Source: Paenibacillus sp. MAHUQ-63 (GTDB taxonomy: Bacteria > Bacillota > Bacilli > Paenibacillales > NBRC-103111). Taken from it: a stretch of 64,000 nt of DNA. A program made the position numbers and the translations under genes. Under the pieces are notes generated by a model. The model made no database searches. It was not told the origin of the DNA and worked only from the letters and a program-made list of their open reading frames with translations. Within the stretch, counting starts at the first letter, position 1. Every line of letters starts with the position of its first letter. The stretch is taken from the NCBI RefSeq assembly GCF_028765165.1, contig NZ_JARADB010000001.1, positions 186,001 through 250,000 of the forward strand. The letters are read 5' to 3'. This document shows, in pieces, positions 55,482-64,000 of this stretch.

Positions 55482-55523
55482 AAAAAAAATAGAGCTGCAA
55501 GAAAGTTACCTTTCCCGCAGCTC
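55482..55523 (-). terminator. Transcription attenuator before the ABC-F gene
   Basis: On the minus strand GAGCTGC and GCAGCTC arms with an 18-base loop run into ATTTTTTTT only 20 bases before the gene. A rho-independent terminator placed between promoter and coding region suggests conditional readthrough. An upstream AGTTAC...CTTTC segment could pair with GAAAGGTAACT in the loop and prevent the stem. Confidence 0.7.
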
Positions 55524-55659
55524 AAAAAAATACGACAAATTCAACCCCGGTCAGGGGATGAAAAAGGATCTATGTTTTGAGTGAAAGGATAAAGTAACTC
55601 TCTTGCTAACCAAGAATAAAACAAGCCTTGTTCTATTCTTAGAAAAAGAGCAAGAACTA

Positions 55660-55706
55660 TTACATTATCCTCTTCACCTCCGTTTGTTAAATGTAGCGAA
55701 ATTCTA
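55660..55706 (-). promoter_or_regulatory. ABC-F leader: promoter -10, Shine-Dalgarno and start-stop ORF
   Basis: The promoter is TTGCAA (55729-55724), a 17-base spacer and TAGAAT (55706-55701). Just after the predicted start (~55694) a GGAGGTGA (55681-55674) precedes ATG-TAA (55665-55660), a start codon followed at once by a stop; read from an overlapping GTG the peptide would be VKRIM. A long imperfect hairpin (AAGAATA-G-AACAA with its complement) follows. This looks like a drug-sensing leader. Confidence 0.55.
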
Positions 55707-55750
55707 ACATACTATTTTCCATGTTGCAAGCCACTTCTCCATCGATCCGA

Positions 55751-58700
55751 TCATCCTTGTTCCCGGTTCTTCGGAACGTTGACCTTCAATGCTGCTTGCT
55801 TCACGTTGCCTGCATAATCCGTAGCGATGTAAGTAATAGTGTATACGCGTCCTTCTCCGCTTCCGGATCGCTCAGCCCGCAAATCAAACATATAATCCGG
55901 TTGGTCCAAGTCTGCATGTTGAATATCCTGCGAAGTGTCTCCGTCACCGGTACCATCATCCGGTTCATTGGAGGTGATGGATTGTAAAATAATGGACTTA
56001 ATACCAGCTCCCCCGTCTACTGCGCCGTACGTTTCTGCTGTAACGGTCACCAGTTCATGATTAGCCGGCCACAGCACCGCTTTATTCAGATTGATCTGAA
56101 ATTCAGGCGCCGTTTTGTCTATTTTCACGAGAACACGCTTGATCTCTTCCAGGTTTCCTGCTTTGTCCTTACTTTGATATTCTATCGTATTGGTTCCTTC
56201 AGCCGAAACGTCGAAAGCGCCGTCATAGCTCAGCCATTGGCCGCCATTGATCCGATATTGCGTGCTATCGACACCGGATTGATTGTCCGCAGCGTTCAGC
56301 GACACCGTTACATCCGTACTCCTCCAGTCCGTAGGCGCATCATCGGTCGTAACCGGCGGAATCTCATCCGATGGTGCTCCAGACTGCTCATATACCTCCA
56401 ATTCAGATAGCGAATATCCGCCGCCGGCACCGCTCTGTATACCCAGCATCCTGACATACCTGGCACTAGCCTCCGTAAAAGAGAGATCGTCTGTGCCTCC
56501 ATTGCCGGCATTCGTGCTGTATACATCGGTCCAGTCTACAGCATTGTCCGACACCTGAATCTTATAGGCTTTACCATATGCTGTCCCCCAGTTAAGTTTA
56601 ACCCTGCTTACCGTCTTCATGGAACCAAGATCCGTATAGATCCATTCATTGTCGGTTAAGTTCGATCCCCAGCTCGTCGTTGTTTGCCCATCGAAGGCAT
56701 ACCCGGCGTCTAGCGAAGCGGATTGGGATGAGCTAGCCGTGACGGGTCTATCCAAGGCGAGATTTATCCCATTCGCATGAATATTTTCCAATCCGGCATT
56801 GACAGTCTTCATAATATTGACCATATCCGTGTAGGGCTGATCCTGTTGGTTGACTAAGCCTATATTATAGTTCTCACCGTCTTTACGCCACGTAACCGCT
56901 TGATCAAAGTACGAAAACCAGCCTGAGCCAACGAACAACGGATGTGAAGTTTCGCTTTCCACGAAAGATTTGTAGGCCATCCCTCTATCCGCTATACTAG
57001 CCACACTCGTAGCCCCATTGACGGGTGACAACCCACGTTGAGTCGTACTAAATGTATATTCCAGGTTCAATAAAGGTTTGCCGAAAGCTTCATATCTGGA
57101 AATCCAACCAGGATCGTTCGTGTAATTGTCCACCGAGAATGCATCTACAAATTCCATAGCCGCCGAATCCCATTCCAGACTGGTCCGCCAGGTGGGAACG
57201 ACAGACGCACCTAAGAACAGATGATTCGTATCATGTCTTTTGATTATATCTCTGATCGTTGAGAAATACGTTCTGGATGCCAGCTTGATAAATTCCGATA
57301 CATCCGCAGCAGGCACATTAGCTATATTGATCGAACTATTTTTCAACTCGTCAAACGATGCCGCACTCGTACCCAAAAGCTGGTTAACGGCCGAAATATC
57401 ATGGCTGTACCTTGGGGCAAGGAAATTCACGAAAGCGCCTTTAGCCGCAGACGTCGAATTATAGGTGAGTACCTCTTTGACGATATCGGTTGTCCAACCA
57501 GCCTCATTATCGTACGTATAACCGATTAGCCATGGGTCATTCTTCGCTTTATCCAGCTGTGGGGTCAATGCGGATTCTATGATGGCTTCACTCTGCGGGT
57601 CAAATACATCGTAAGTCCATTGAATCCTTCGCAAGTTGCCGGGGTCTTGCAGAACATTAATATATGGAAACGTGATATTTGTCGGCTTGGTCCACTTGCT
57701 AAAGGCGTTAAAGCCCCAATCGACCAGACGCTTCTTCGTGATGTCCTCCCATTTGGACTCGAAATTGCTGCCGTATTTCCGCATTACATTGGCAACGATG
57801 AAGCTTACTCTTTCGCCGTTGGCATCATTTACATAGGCAGGAGCATAAGTCACAGGATCAGGCAGCTCCTCGAACACCCCTCTCGGGGTACCGTCAGCTT
57901 TCTTAAGCGGCGTCCCGTATCCCCATTCCCAGATACTTGTCGCATCCACGCCCTTCAGAATAAATTTGTATCCATCCGGGGTAATAAACCACCATTTGTT
58001 ATCGATTTGCTGAAGTCTGAAATAACCGCTGCCTGTGTAAGCTCCTCCACTTTTAATCCCGCCGTATGGATCGTATTGGGTAAGATCCAGTGAAACATCT
58101 GACAGCGCATTCGCCTCATTCGTATATTCCTGCTGCAGCTGCTCGTCGGACGTCACCTTTCCCGGCCAGGTTTCATAAACCCATTGTCCGTACTTGTCGG
58201 CCATTAAGCCGTCTTTTTTCAGTTCGAGCGCCATTTGTTCCGCCGTAAGCGCAGGTCCGGGATTCACGCCCTCCTGGCCGGTCCCTTTATAAATCTGTAT
58301 TTCGGTGAGGGGGATATGCTGGTAAGCATGAGGACGCTTGATATCGATGACAATAAATCGGGCCGTCTTGTTCGACATCGGAATGTTAACGGCATAGTTC
58401 CAGGTTGAGCTTGGGCTCGTGGACGTTATTCCAGGCGTTCTGATGTGCTTGGCAGCAATATAGTAATAATCCGTTACAGCCTCAGGTCGGTATTTGACGG
58501 TAAACTCTTTAAACCCCCATGCCGAATTGGGTGAATTCAGGACCAGATTAATTCGGTCCAACGGATAGTCCTTCAGCAGGTCAAATACCACTTGTACCGT
58601 CCCCGGAGAGGTCGCGCTCCCCATAAATCCGGCATATGTTGCGGTGGACCCGTCAAGTAACACACCGTTGCTCGAGGAGACCAACCCGGTCATTCCTTTA

Positions 58701-59434
58701 TCGGGAAGACTGCCTCCGTTCGGAGCGTGGCTGTAGAAATAATTGCCGGTTTTCAGTAAATTTTCTGCCGTTAAGGTGTCCTTGTTCAGTTCGAGCGCCA
58801 TTTGCTCCGAAGTAAGCGCAGGTCCGGGATTCACACCCTCCTGACCGGTCCCTTTATAAATTTGAACTTCGGTGAGGGGGATATGCTGAAAATCATGAGG
58901 ACGTTTTATATCGATAATAATAAATCTAGCCGTCTTGTTCGACATCGGGATGTTGACCGAATAGTTCCAGGCTGAGCTTGGGCTCGTGGAAGTAATTATT
59001 GGCGTTCTGGTGTGTTTGTCCGCGATATAGTAATTTTCGGAAGCCTCAGGGCGGTATTTGACCGTTAACTCTTTAAAGCCCCAAAACGAATTAGGTGAGT
59101 TCAGCACGACGTTGATACTGTCTAACGGGTAATCCTTCAACAGGTCAAATACGACCTGAACGCTCCCTGGCGTACCCGTGCCGTTCCCCATGAATCCGGC
59201 ATACGTTGTGGTTAATCCGTCCAACAGTACGCCATTGGCTGAGGAGATCAACCCGGTTACTCCTTTGTCCGGAGAATTGCCCCCATTTGGGGCGACGCTG
59301 TATTGGTAATTGCCGGTTTTGAGCAGAGTCCCCGCCCCTTGAACATTGCCGACAGGGATGAACGTTACTGCAATGATGAGTGCCATTAGTAAGGCTACAA
59401 TGCGAGTTGGATACCACTTACACATTTTCCCCAT
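55751..59434 (-). CDS. Large secreted modular glycoside hydrolase (GH50/agarase-like catalytic domain)
   Basis: A 1227-residue secreted enzyme. After a signal peptide (to ~34) come two tandem ~185-residue repeats, about 75% alike, each with LLKTGNY...APNGG, VQVVFDLLKDYPLD and IPLTE(V/I)QIYKGTGQEG, resembling F5/8-type binding domains. The catalytic region (~405-880) has WLIGYTYDNEAGW (E644, likely acid/base) and LLNLEYTFS (E792, likely nucleophile), as in GH50/GH42-type enzymes. A CBM32-like domain (NLALDRPVTASSS...) and two Ig/OmpL47-like domains end it. GGAGGG precedes the ATG. Substrate is unknown; the pectinolytic context and a cre site suggest a plant or algal polysaccharide. Confidence 0.75.
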   Translation of the reverse strand: MGKMCKWYPTRIVALLMALIIAVTFIPVGNVQGAGTLLKTGNYQYSVAPNGGNSPDKGVTGLISSANGVLLDGLTTTYAGFMGNGTGTPGSVQVVFDLLKDYPLDSINVVLNSPNSFWGFKELTVKYRPEASENYYIADKHTRTPIITSTSPSSAWNYSVNIPMSNKTARFIIIDIKRPHDFQHIPLTEVQIYKGTGQEGVNPGPALTSEQMALELNKDTLTAENLLKTGNYFYSHAPNGGSLPDKGMTGLVSSSNGVLLDGSTATYAGFMGSATSPGTVQVVFDLLKDYPLDRINLVLNSPNSAWGFKEFTVKYRPEAVTDYYYIAAKHIRTPGITSTSPSSTWNYAVNIPMSNKTARFIVIDIKRPHAYQHIPLTEIQIYKGTGQEGVNPGPALTAEQMALELKKDGLMADKYGQWVYETWPGKVTSDEQLQQEYTNEANALSDVSLDLTQYDPYGGIKSGGAYTGSGYFRLQQIDNKWWFITPDGYKFILKGVDATSIWEWGYGTPLKKADGTPRGVFEELPDPVTYAPAYVNDANGERVSFIVANVMRKYGSNFESKWEDITKKRLVDWGFNAFSKWTKPTNITFPYINVLQDPGNLRRIQWTYDVFDPQSEAIIESALTPQLDKAKNDPWLIGYTYDNEAGWTTDIVKEVLTYNSTSAAKGAFVNFLAPRYSHDISAVNQLLGTSAASFDELKNSSINIANVPAADVSEFIKLASRTYFSTIRDIIKRHDTNHLFLGASVVPTWRTSLEWDSAAMEFVDAFSVDNYTNDPGWISRYEAFGKPLLNLEYTFSTTQRGLSPVNGATSVASIADRGMAYKSFVESETSHPLFVGSGWFSYFDQAVTWRKDGENYNIGLVNQQDQPYTDMVNIMKTVNAGLENIHANGINLALDRPVTASSSQSASLDAGYAFDGQTTTSWGSNLTDNEWIYTDLGSMKTVSRVKLNWGTAYGKAYKIQVSDNAVDWTDVYSTNAGNGGTDDLSFTEASARYVRMLGIQSGAGGGYSLSELEVYEQSGAPSDEIPPVTTDDAPTDWRSTDVTVSLNAADNQSGVDSTQYRINGGQWLSYDGAFDVSAEGTNTIEYQSKDKAGNLEEIKRVLVKIDKTAPEFQINLNKAVLWPANHELVTVTAETYGAVDGGAGIKSIILQSITSNEPDDGTGDGDTSQDIQHADLDQPDYMFDLRAERSGSGEGRVYTITYIATDYAGNVKQAALKVNVPKNREQG

Positions 59435-59541
59435 TTCAATATCCCTCCTCTTAATTTTCTGAACAAGCGATCACAGGTTATTCTCCTGCATGTGTTTGAT
59501 TTCGTACTGCATCTTAACCACCCGCTCTCCTTTCAGACCCA

Positions 59542-59555
59542 TATAAGCGCTTACA
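59542..59555. promoter_or_regulatory. cre-like site before the large glycoside hydrolase gene
   Basis: TATAAGCGCTTACA, one mismatch to the cre consensus, identical to the site at 20279. The remainder of the 422-base gap (59435-59856) contains no gene I can support. Confidence 0.7.
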
Positions 59556-59815
59556 TTTATTAGGCTCCGCTTGCTCAGCCTCGTGTTTGTATCATAATCA
59601 GATTGTTTATGCTCCGTATAGTCCGATATTTATCACTCGGTACGAATTATCACAAATAGCGCTTCATCAAGGTGTCATTATCGATATCGATAGCGGTAAT
59701 AACATCCGGGTTAAGAACGATACTACGCAGTCCGGCGTTCTATTGGAGATTTTCCTGCAACGCGTCACGTTGGATACTAGTTACTGAGCCCGCGCCATAA
59801 ACCGGCTAGATGCCA

Positions 59816-59857
59816 AAAAGGCCTCAGGGAAGGTTTATCCTTATCCCACGGGCCTTT
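59816..59857. terminator. Terminator of the YdcF-like gene
   Basis: AAAAGGCC and GGGCCTTTT arms with inner GGGAAGG/CCTTATCCC pairing; T or A runs on both sides allow both directions. Confidence 0.7.
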
Positions 59858-60447
59858 TAACCGCCGAGCTTAAAGACAGCGATACCTAAGGCTTCACGAA
59901 GCACATAATACCTTAGATCAATCGGCCGAATTTGAACGGGTTCAACGCTAGCTTGGATACCAATACTCTCCGCCATGAGGCGAGCCCTTAAAGCGTGAAA
60001 GCCATGAGTGACCAATATGGCACTTGCATACCCGTTGTCCCGCATGATGACCTTGCTGTTGAGGAGATTCTCCATGGTGGAATGGGATTGTTCTTCCAGG
60101 AGCATTGCGGCTTCAGGTATCCCTTTTTCCATTAAGTAGGCTTTCATGACTTGAGCCTCGGAAAGCTGATCTCCAGCCCCCACTCCTCCTGAAAGGATCA
60201 GGCGGTCTGCCAGCTTTTCCTGATAAACTTGGAGTGCGATATCGAGCCTTTCCTTCATAGCTGTACTCGGCTTACCATCCCACACGGCGGCACCGAGAAC
60301 GATTGCGCAATCACTAGGATTACCGTGGGCGGATTTCCAGGACTCCATAACCTGACCGCTCATCCACGTGAAATAGGCCACGGTCAAAAGCATCATAGTC
60401 ACTGTTGCTACAGTCGCCCATATCCAAAACTTTTTCATTTTTTTCAT
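59857..60447 (-). CDS. YdcF family protein (DUF218)
   Basis: A 196-residue protein with one N-terminal membrane helix (FWIWATVATVTMMLLTVAYF) and a DUF218 domain, seen as DCAIVLGAAVWDGKPS, RLILSGGVGAGDQLSEAQVM, EEQSHSTMENL and ILVTHGFHALRARLMAE. Family members are linked to envelope processes (ElyC, SanA, VanZ-neighbour proteins), but the reaction is unknown; the conserved polar residues suggest an enzyme facing the outside. GAGG is about 12 bases before the ATG. A terminator follows the stop. Confidence 0.85.
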   Translation of the reverse strand: MKKMKKFWIWATVATVTMMLLTVAYFTWMSGQVMESWKSAHGNPSDCAIVLGAAVWDGKPSTAMKERLDIALQVYQEKLADRLILSGGVGAGDQLSEAQVMKAYLMEKGIPEAAMLLEEQSHSTMENLLNSKVIMRDNGYASAILVTHGFHALRARLMAESIGIQASVEPVQIRPIDLRYYVLREALGIAVFKLGG

Positions 60448-60547
60448 GTGTTAGTACCTCATGGTATGAATACTACGAAATATATTTTCCATATTGAGGA
60501 TAAGACGTAACGAGAATACTCGTGGTTCAATGCATGAATATTAGCAA

Positions 60548-60576
60548 AGGCTGCCATCGGAAATCGATGGCAGCCT
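60548..60576. terminator. Hairpin after the YqjF-like gene
   Basis: Perfect 12-base arms AGGCTGCCATCG and CGATGGCAGCCT with a 5-base loop; only TTT follows on the minus strand, so termination may be partial. Confidence 0.55.
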
Positions 60577-60594
60577 CTACATGATAGAGCACTT

Positions 60595-61341
60595 TTAAGT
60601 GACCTTGACTAGAGGCCAGATTAAGGTTTTGAGCGTATCAGCGTAATGCAGAATCGGAGCGGTTGAATTCGTTACATAACGTTTGAAATCCGAATGCATG
60701 TCATTTTTTTCTAATTCCGCCTCCGCTCGTTGAAGAGGCCAAGGCAAATGATGAATTTCACCGCGGTACAGATTTCCGCCATGGGTTGTGTATAAACAAT
60801 ACCTTTCTGTCAGCCATTCGTCGATGGAGCCGGGAGATGCCCGATAAACGTTCGATATCGGCGCGTAGGAGCCCGTGAATACTGCCTGCGGTGCGAAGCG
60901 GCTAGTTCGCTCACTTCTATAACTCCAGCCGACTCCGGCTTTCTCCATCCCCATCCTTGACCGATAATAGGGCAAATGAAACACTCCTCTGGCTAATGCC
61001 ACTGCCATCGGATTCGTAACATCCAAGCTGAAGAAGTAAACTCCCGGCTTACCATCCCTCACGACGTAAGTACGCACATTGATTTCTGGAAAAGCGGACA
61101 AATAAGGAACTGCCGGCAGCCATCTTAGGCGTATACCGCACATGTGGAATGGTACGATCCCGATCCAAGCATAACCGTCATACGTGTCAAGCGGAAGATC
61201 CTTCGGCAAATGTACCTTCATAATGTCCTTCGGTACCGGCCAATGAGCGAAAAGCAACCTCTCCCATGTCTGGGTCATGATCCAAGGGCCGGGAGAAAGA
61301 GGGTATGGCCTGTGTTCGGTATGTTTCAACAAATCGTGCAC
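60595..61341 (-). CDS. YqjF family protein (DUF2071)
   Basis: A 248-residue soluble protein of the DUF2071/YqjF family. Typical phrases are MTQTWERLLFAHWPVP, LPLDTYDGYAWIGIVPFHM, FPEINVRTYVV, GVYFFSLDVTNP and a C-terminal ERYCLYT. The fold is related to acetoacetate decarboxylase-like proteins, but activity is unproven. The start is GTG at 61341 after a GAGG-rich stretch. It stands alone between hairpins. Confidence 0.82.
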   Translation of the reverse strand: MHDLLKHTEHRPYPLSPGPWIMTQTWERLLFAHWPVPKDIMKVHLPKDLPLDTYDGYAWIGIVPFHMCGIRLRWLPAVPYLSAFPEINVRTYVVRDGKPGVYFFSLDVTNPMAVALARGVFHLPYYRSRMGMEKAGVGWSYRSERTSRFAPQAVFTGSYAPISNVYRASPGSIDEWLTERYCLYTTHGGNLYRGEIHHLPWPLQRAEAELEKNDMHSDFKRYVTNSTAPILHYADTLKTLIWPLVKVT

Positions 61342-61502
61342 TGCCTCGCCTCAACTCCTCTTTGAATGACTTTGTGAACATCGCCAAGATCATAAAGCTT
61401 ACAACATTTGCGCTTTATAAATGGAAGAAAAATGATGAGTAAGATCAATCAAAATTTTGATATGACTATTGATATTACTATTCCTACAATTGAGACCCAT
61501 AA

Positions 61503-61694
61503 TTAGTAAGATTTAAGAATCCTTGAAATAATGAAATCTTGCTTTTCCAAGTCATTTTTGTGGTTTTGTTGCATTTGCAAATCGATATTTCCTAACGGAT
61601 TAGAATGTCCTGTTGAGCCTAAGCCTTTAAAAAGTAAAGTCAATATTAATAAAATCATAGAACCCATAAACAGATAATCGGATACTTGTTGCAA
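61503..61694 (-). CDS. Small single-pass membrane protein, TTG start
   Basis: A 63-residue protein with one helix (YLFMGSMILLILTLLF) and a polar tail with QMQQNHKNDLEKQD. AAGGAG lies nine bases before the TTG at 61694. It is AT-rich compared with its neighbours. No family is recognised. Confidence 0.5.
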   Translation of the reverse strand: MQQVSDYLFMGSMILLILTLLFKGLGSTGHSNPLGNIDLQMQQNHKNDLEKQDFIISRILKSY

Positions 61695-61841
61695 TTTAAC
61701 ACGCTCCTTATGTAATGAAGGATTTGTGAGTTATAACAATATAATAAAATAGACTTCTCTAGGATTATGTCGATCTTTGCCATTTTAGTCGAATAATTTA
61801 CCACTGTTCAATATTCGTTCACAAGGATATTCTGAACGTGG

Positions 61842-61874
61842 AAAAGGCCGCCCGTTTAATTTCACGGCAGCCTC
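61842..61874 (-). terminator. Terminator of the second sensor kinase gene
   Basis: On the minus strand GGCTGCCG and CGGGCGGCC pair (one G-T pair and one bulge) and run into TTTTCC. Confidence 0.6.
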
Positions 61875-61914
61875 TGGTTTGCATTGAACCAAGTTATGGT
61901 ACCATTTCTTAGAA

Positions 61915-63771
61915 CTACTGCGGAAAGATCAACGTAATAGCCGTACCCTTCCCCTCCTTGCTTAGAACACGCATCCACTTCCCTGCGCCGTAATGAAGCA
62001 TAAGCCTTTTGTTGGTATTAAAAAGTCCAAGATGCTTGCCTTGCATCGCATCGGAGTCGAATGACGCGCAGATTTGCCCAAGCCGTTCACGCGGTATGCC
62101 CGGTCCGTTATCGATAATGGTCACATGCAGGCTTGTGCCATTCATACGGCATTTGACCTTAACGGCCAGCCGATCCTGGGCGGCAAGGCCGATATGGATA
62201 CTGTTCTCAACCAGCGGCTGCATGCTGATTTTCACAACGCGGCAGTCCTTCATCTCTTCCTTCGTATCCCAAATCACCTGCAAACGATCAGAGAATCGAG
62301 TTTTTTGCAGTTGGATATAGCCTCGTACATTGGCAAGCTCATCCTGCAGCGTTACCGCGTCATCCGTTCCGCGCAGCGCATATTCCAATAAGTCGCTCAA
62401 CTGTTCGATCATGACGCAGGCATCATTCGGTGAACGCGTCAGCTGGAAAGCCTTCCAATAAATCGAGTGCAGCGTATTGGACATGAAGTGAGGGTTCATC
62501 TGGGATTGAAGCGCTTTAAGCTCCAGCAGCTCCATCTTCGCCTGCCGCTCGGAAAGCTGGATTCGCAAATACTTTTGCTCTAGAAACGTATCTAGAATGT
62601 TCTTGACGATCAGCTCGTACACATCCTGAATTCTTTCCGGCATGGCAGGAACACTATCCTCATGGCGGTCGGCATGCTCCAGCACATGGACGATTTGCGT
62701 GACCTGACGGTAATTTTTTCTTGTGATCCACAAAGCATACAGCATGCTCAGCAGCAAGGAGAACACCGATAGCGCCAGGGTGATATACACGATCATCCGC
62801 GGAAGGCTGTACAAGGCCTTCGTCGGAATAACGGATACTGCAATCCACGCCAAGCGCCGGGATTGCTTCATGGTGACCAGAGCGCCGTCAAGGGAAGAGC
62901 GAAGCAATTGCCCCTTCGTTAACTGCTCAGCCGCCGGCAGCGCGATGCTGCCTCCGAAGCTGTCGGAGGTGATGAGCGGAGTGCCGTTAGAGTCTGCGAT
63001 ATACGAATAACTGCCCTCCCAATCGTTAAATAGATTCAGTGATTTCGCGAAATAGGAAGGCAGGATATTCATCACAATGAGACCGCGGGGATGCCCCTTC
63101 GCATCCAGGTCGCCGAACGGCTGATACACCGTCAGCACCTGCGTGGTGCCGTTAGGATCGGAACTGGTCATCAGCTCGCGTGGCTGCGTAATCAACTCCT
63201 CGCCACCCTTGAATGCTTCGGATTGATAAAAGGAGTACCAGCTCGTATCCAGTGTCGAATCCACCTGGGCGATGCCGTCGCGCGAGCTTAGAAATCGTCC
63301 TTGCGAATTCTCATAATAAATATAGATGGAATGAATATAGGACTTGGAATTGGCCGGCACATCAATGACATTGCGCAAATAAAAGAGCGCTTCCACTTCT
63401 TCAAAGGAAAAGGAGGTCGTGTTCAATATGTTCGTCAGCCGGATTTTAATCTTCGGGTCCTTGTCGAAGGAGAGGCTTAAGGAATCAAGCTCAGCCGGAA
63501 TGACCTCCGTGAGCTGATTGATCTGATTCAGCCGGTTTTCGCTATTCTGCTCAATCGAGCCGCGGATATACCAAACCGTAATGAAGATGGACAAGGAACC
63601 CAATATAGTCAGAGGAATCAGCGACAGTACGATAACTCTTCGCAGGTTCTCGGCGAAAAATTTACGCGCCAGCGCCGCATCGCTCTGTTTGACATATTTA
63701 ATGCTCGTGCTTGAACTGCCCGGGCGTTTTCCCGTAATACTGCTTAAAAGCGCGTATAAAATTTTTCGCAT
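61915..63771 (-). CDS. YesM-type sensor histidine kinase (second pair), start uncertain
   Basis: A kinase of about 600 residues with a first membrane helix (VIVLSLIPLTILGSLSIFITVWYI), a ~240-residue extracellular sensor domain, a second helix (VYITLALSVFSLLLSMLYALW), the phospho-acceptor motif NPHFMSNTLHSIYWKA (usual form PHFLYNTL) and an HATPase domain with IDNGPGIP and HLGLFNTNKRL. The nearest ATG in frame (63771) overlaps the regulator gene by 74 bases and adds an odd N terminus; an ATG two bases after the regulator stop is one frame off. It partners the preceding YesN regulator. Confidence 0.85.
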   Translation of the reverse strand: MRKILYALLSSITGKRPGSSSTSIKYVKQSDAALARKFFAENLRRVIVLSLIPLTILGSLSIFITVWYIRGSIEQNSENRLNQINQLTEVIPAELDSLSLSFDKDPKIKIRLTNILNTTSFSFEEVEALFYLRNVIDVPANSKSYIHSIYIYYENSQGRFLSSRDGIAQVDSTLDTSWYSFYQSEAFKGGEELITQPRELMTSSDPNGTTQVLTVYQPFGDLDAKGHPRGLIVMNILPSYFAKSLNLFNDWEGSYSYIADSNGTPLITSDSFGGSIALPAAEQLTKGQLLRSSLDGALVTMKQSRRLAWIAVSVIPTKALYSLPRMIVYITLALSVFSLLLSMLYALWITRKNYRQVTQIVHVLEHADRHEDSVPAMPERIQDVYELIVKNILDTFLEQKYLRIQLSERQAKMELLELKALQSQMNPHFMSNTLHSIYWKAFQLTRSPNDACVMIEQLSDLLEYALRGTDDAVTLQDELANVRGYIQLQKTRFSDRLQVIWDTKEEMKDCRVVKISMQPLVENSIHIGLAAQDRLAVKVKCRMNGTSLHVTIIDNGPGIPRERLGQICASFDSDAMQGKHLGLFNTNKRLMLHYGAGKWMRVLSKEGKGTAITLIFPQ

Positions 63772-64000
63772 TTGCATATCCCACCATTTCACTGACCTCA
63801 AGCGCTTTCCAGCGATGCTCCCGCAAAAGCTCGGCCGCTTTTCTCATTCGAACCGCGAGCACATAATCCGAAAATTTCTGACCGGTCAGCTTACGGAAAT
63901 ACGAACTCACATAGCTGGGATTCATATGCACGAACCGTGCCACATCCTCCAGCGTTACGTTGCGGTATTCGGCTTCGATGTAGTGAAGTATGCGCTGAAT
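63698..64000 (-). CDS. C-terminal part of a YesN/AraC-type response regulator (truncated by window edge)
   Basis: The last 100 residues of a regulator whose start lies beyond the window. They form a complete AraC DNA-binding domain: VTLEDVARFVHMNPSYVSSYFRKLTG (first helix-turn-helix, in part) and KALEVSEMVGYANAKNFIRAFKQYYG (second), ending TPGQFKHEH. It is followed at once by the YesM-type kinase gene, so the pair is regulator first, kinase second, the reverse of the pair at 33834-37170. Confidence 0.88.
   Translation of the reverse strand: MQRILHYIEAEYRNVTLEDVARFVHMNPSYVSSYFRKLTGQKFSDYVLAVRMRKAAELLREHRWKALEVSEMVGYANAKNFIRAFKQYYGKTPGQFKHEH

Noticed and set aside
59587-59787. 66-codon plus-strand ORF with TTG start
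   Set aside because: No ribosome site and no recognisable pattern; it lies between the cre site and a terminator and may be chance, although the phrase VYAPY recalls the broken gene at 53728.

Overview
The window reads as chromosome of a pectin- and glycan-degrading, spore-forming Bacillota, most likely a Paenibacillus or a close relative. The evidence is a GerA-type spore germinant receptor operon, YesM/YesN-type kinase and AraC-response-regulator pairs beside LplB/LplC-type sugar ABC transporters, CcpA-type cre sites, Bacillus-type yhaO/yhaN, strong GGAGG ribosome binding sites with many GTG/TTG starts, and palindromic intergenic repeats that I associate with this group. I could not run any database search, so family names rest on motifs and remembered sequence patterns.

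Layout. 1-2.8 kb: the end of an unknown gene, a DedA protein, a YkvI-like transporter and two small membrane proteins. 2.9-8.6 kb: a minus-strand operon with a glycosyltransferase, yhaO and yhaN. 8.7-13.8 kb: a diguanylate cyclase, small conserved proteins, a NodB-type deacetylase, an ArsR-SRPBCC operon and a DUF402 protein. 13.9-17.4 kb: a repeat island with a 21-bp minisatellite, three 275-bp tandem units and a ~945-bp hexanucleotide array, enclosing a two-gene pspA operon. 17.4-19.7 kb: a GH130 enzyme divergent from an AraC regulator. 20.4-22.6 kb: a GMC oxidoreductase fused to a gluconate-dehydrogenase-subunit-3-like domain, behind a cre site and an 18-codon leader ORF.

23-37 kb is a mannose-glycan locus on the minus strand: sensor kinase and regulator, then, from its own promoter, a solute-binding lipoprotein, two permeases, GH125, an unassigned clan GH-A enzyme and GH38. 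No ATPase is present, so a shared MsmX-type ATPase elsewhere is expected. 37-42 kb holds an MFS pump with its TetR regulator (matching operators before both genes) and a rifamycin phosphotransferase whose upstream region also holds a candidate plus-strand small RNA. 42-48.8 kb has a sugar isomerase-like protein, a truncated globin with two tiny membrane proteins, the ger operon in the order A-C-small D-B, and a small secreted protein. 48.9-59.4 kb is a secretome block: two PL1-type pectate lyases and a 1227-residue modular glycoside hydrolase, each with a cre site upstream, plus an ABC-F ribosome-protection gene behind an attenuator-type leader. The window ends with YdcF and YqjF proteins, a small membrane protein and a second YesN/YesM pair cut by the window edge.

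The main theme is carbohydrate capture and hydrolysis under carbon catabolite control, mixed with intrinsic antibiotic-resistance genes and unusual intergenic repeat architecture.
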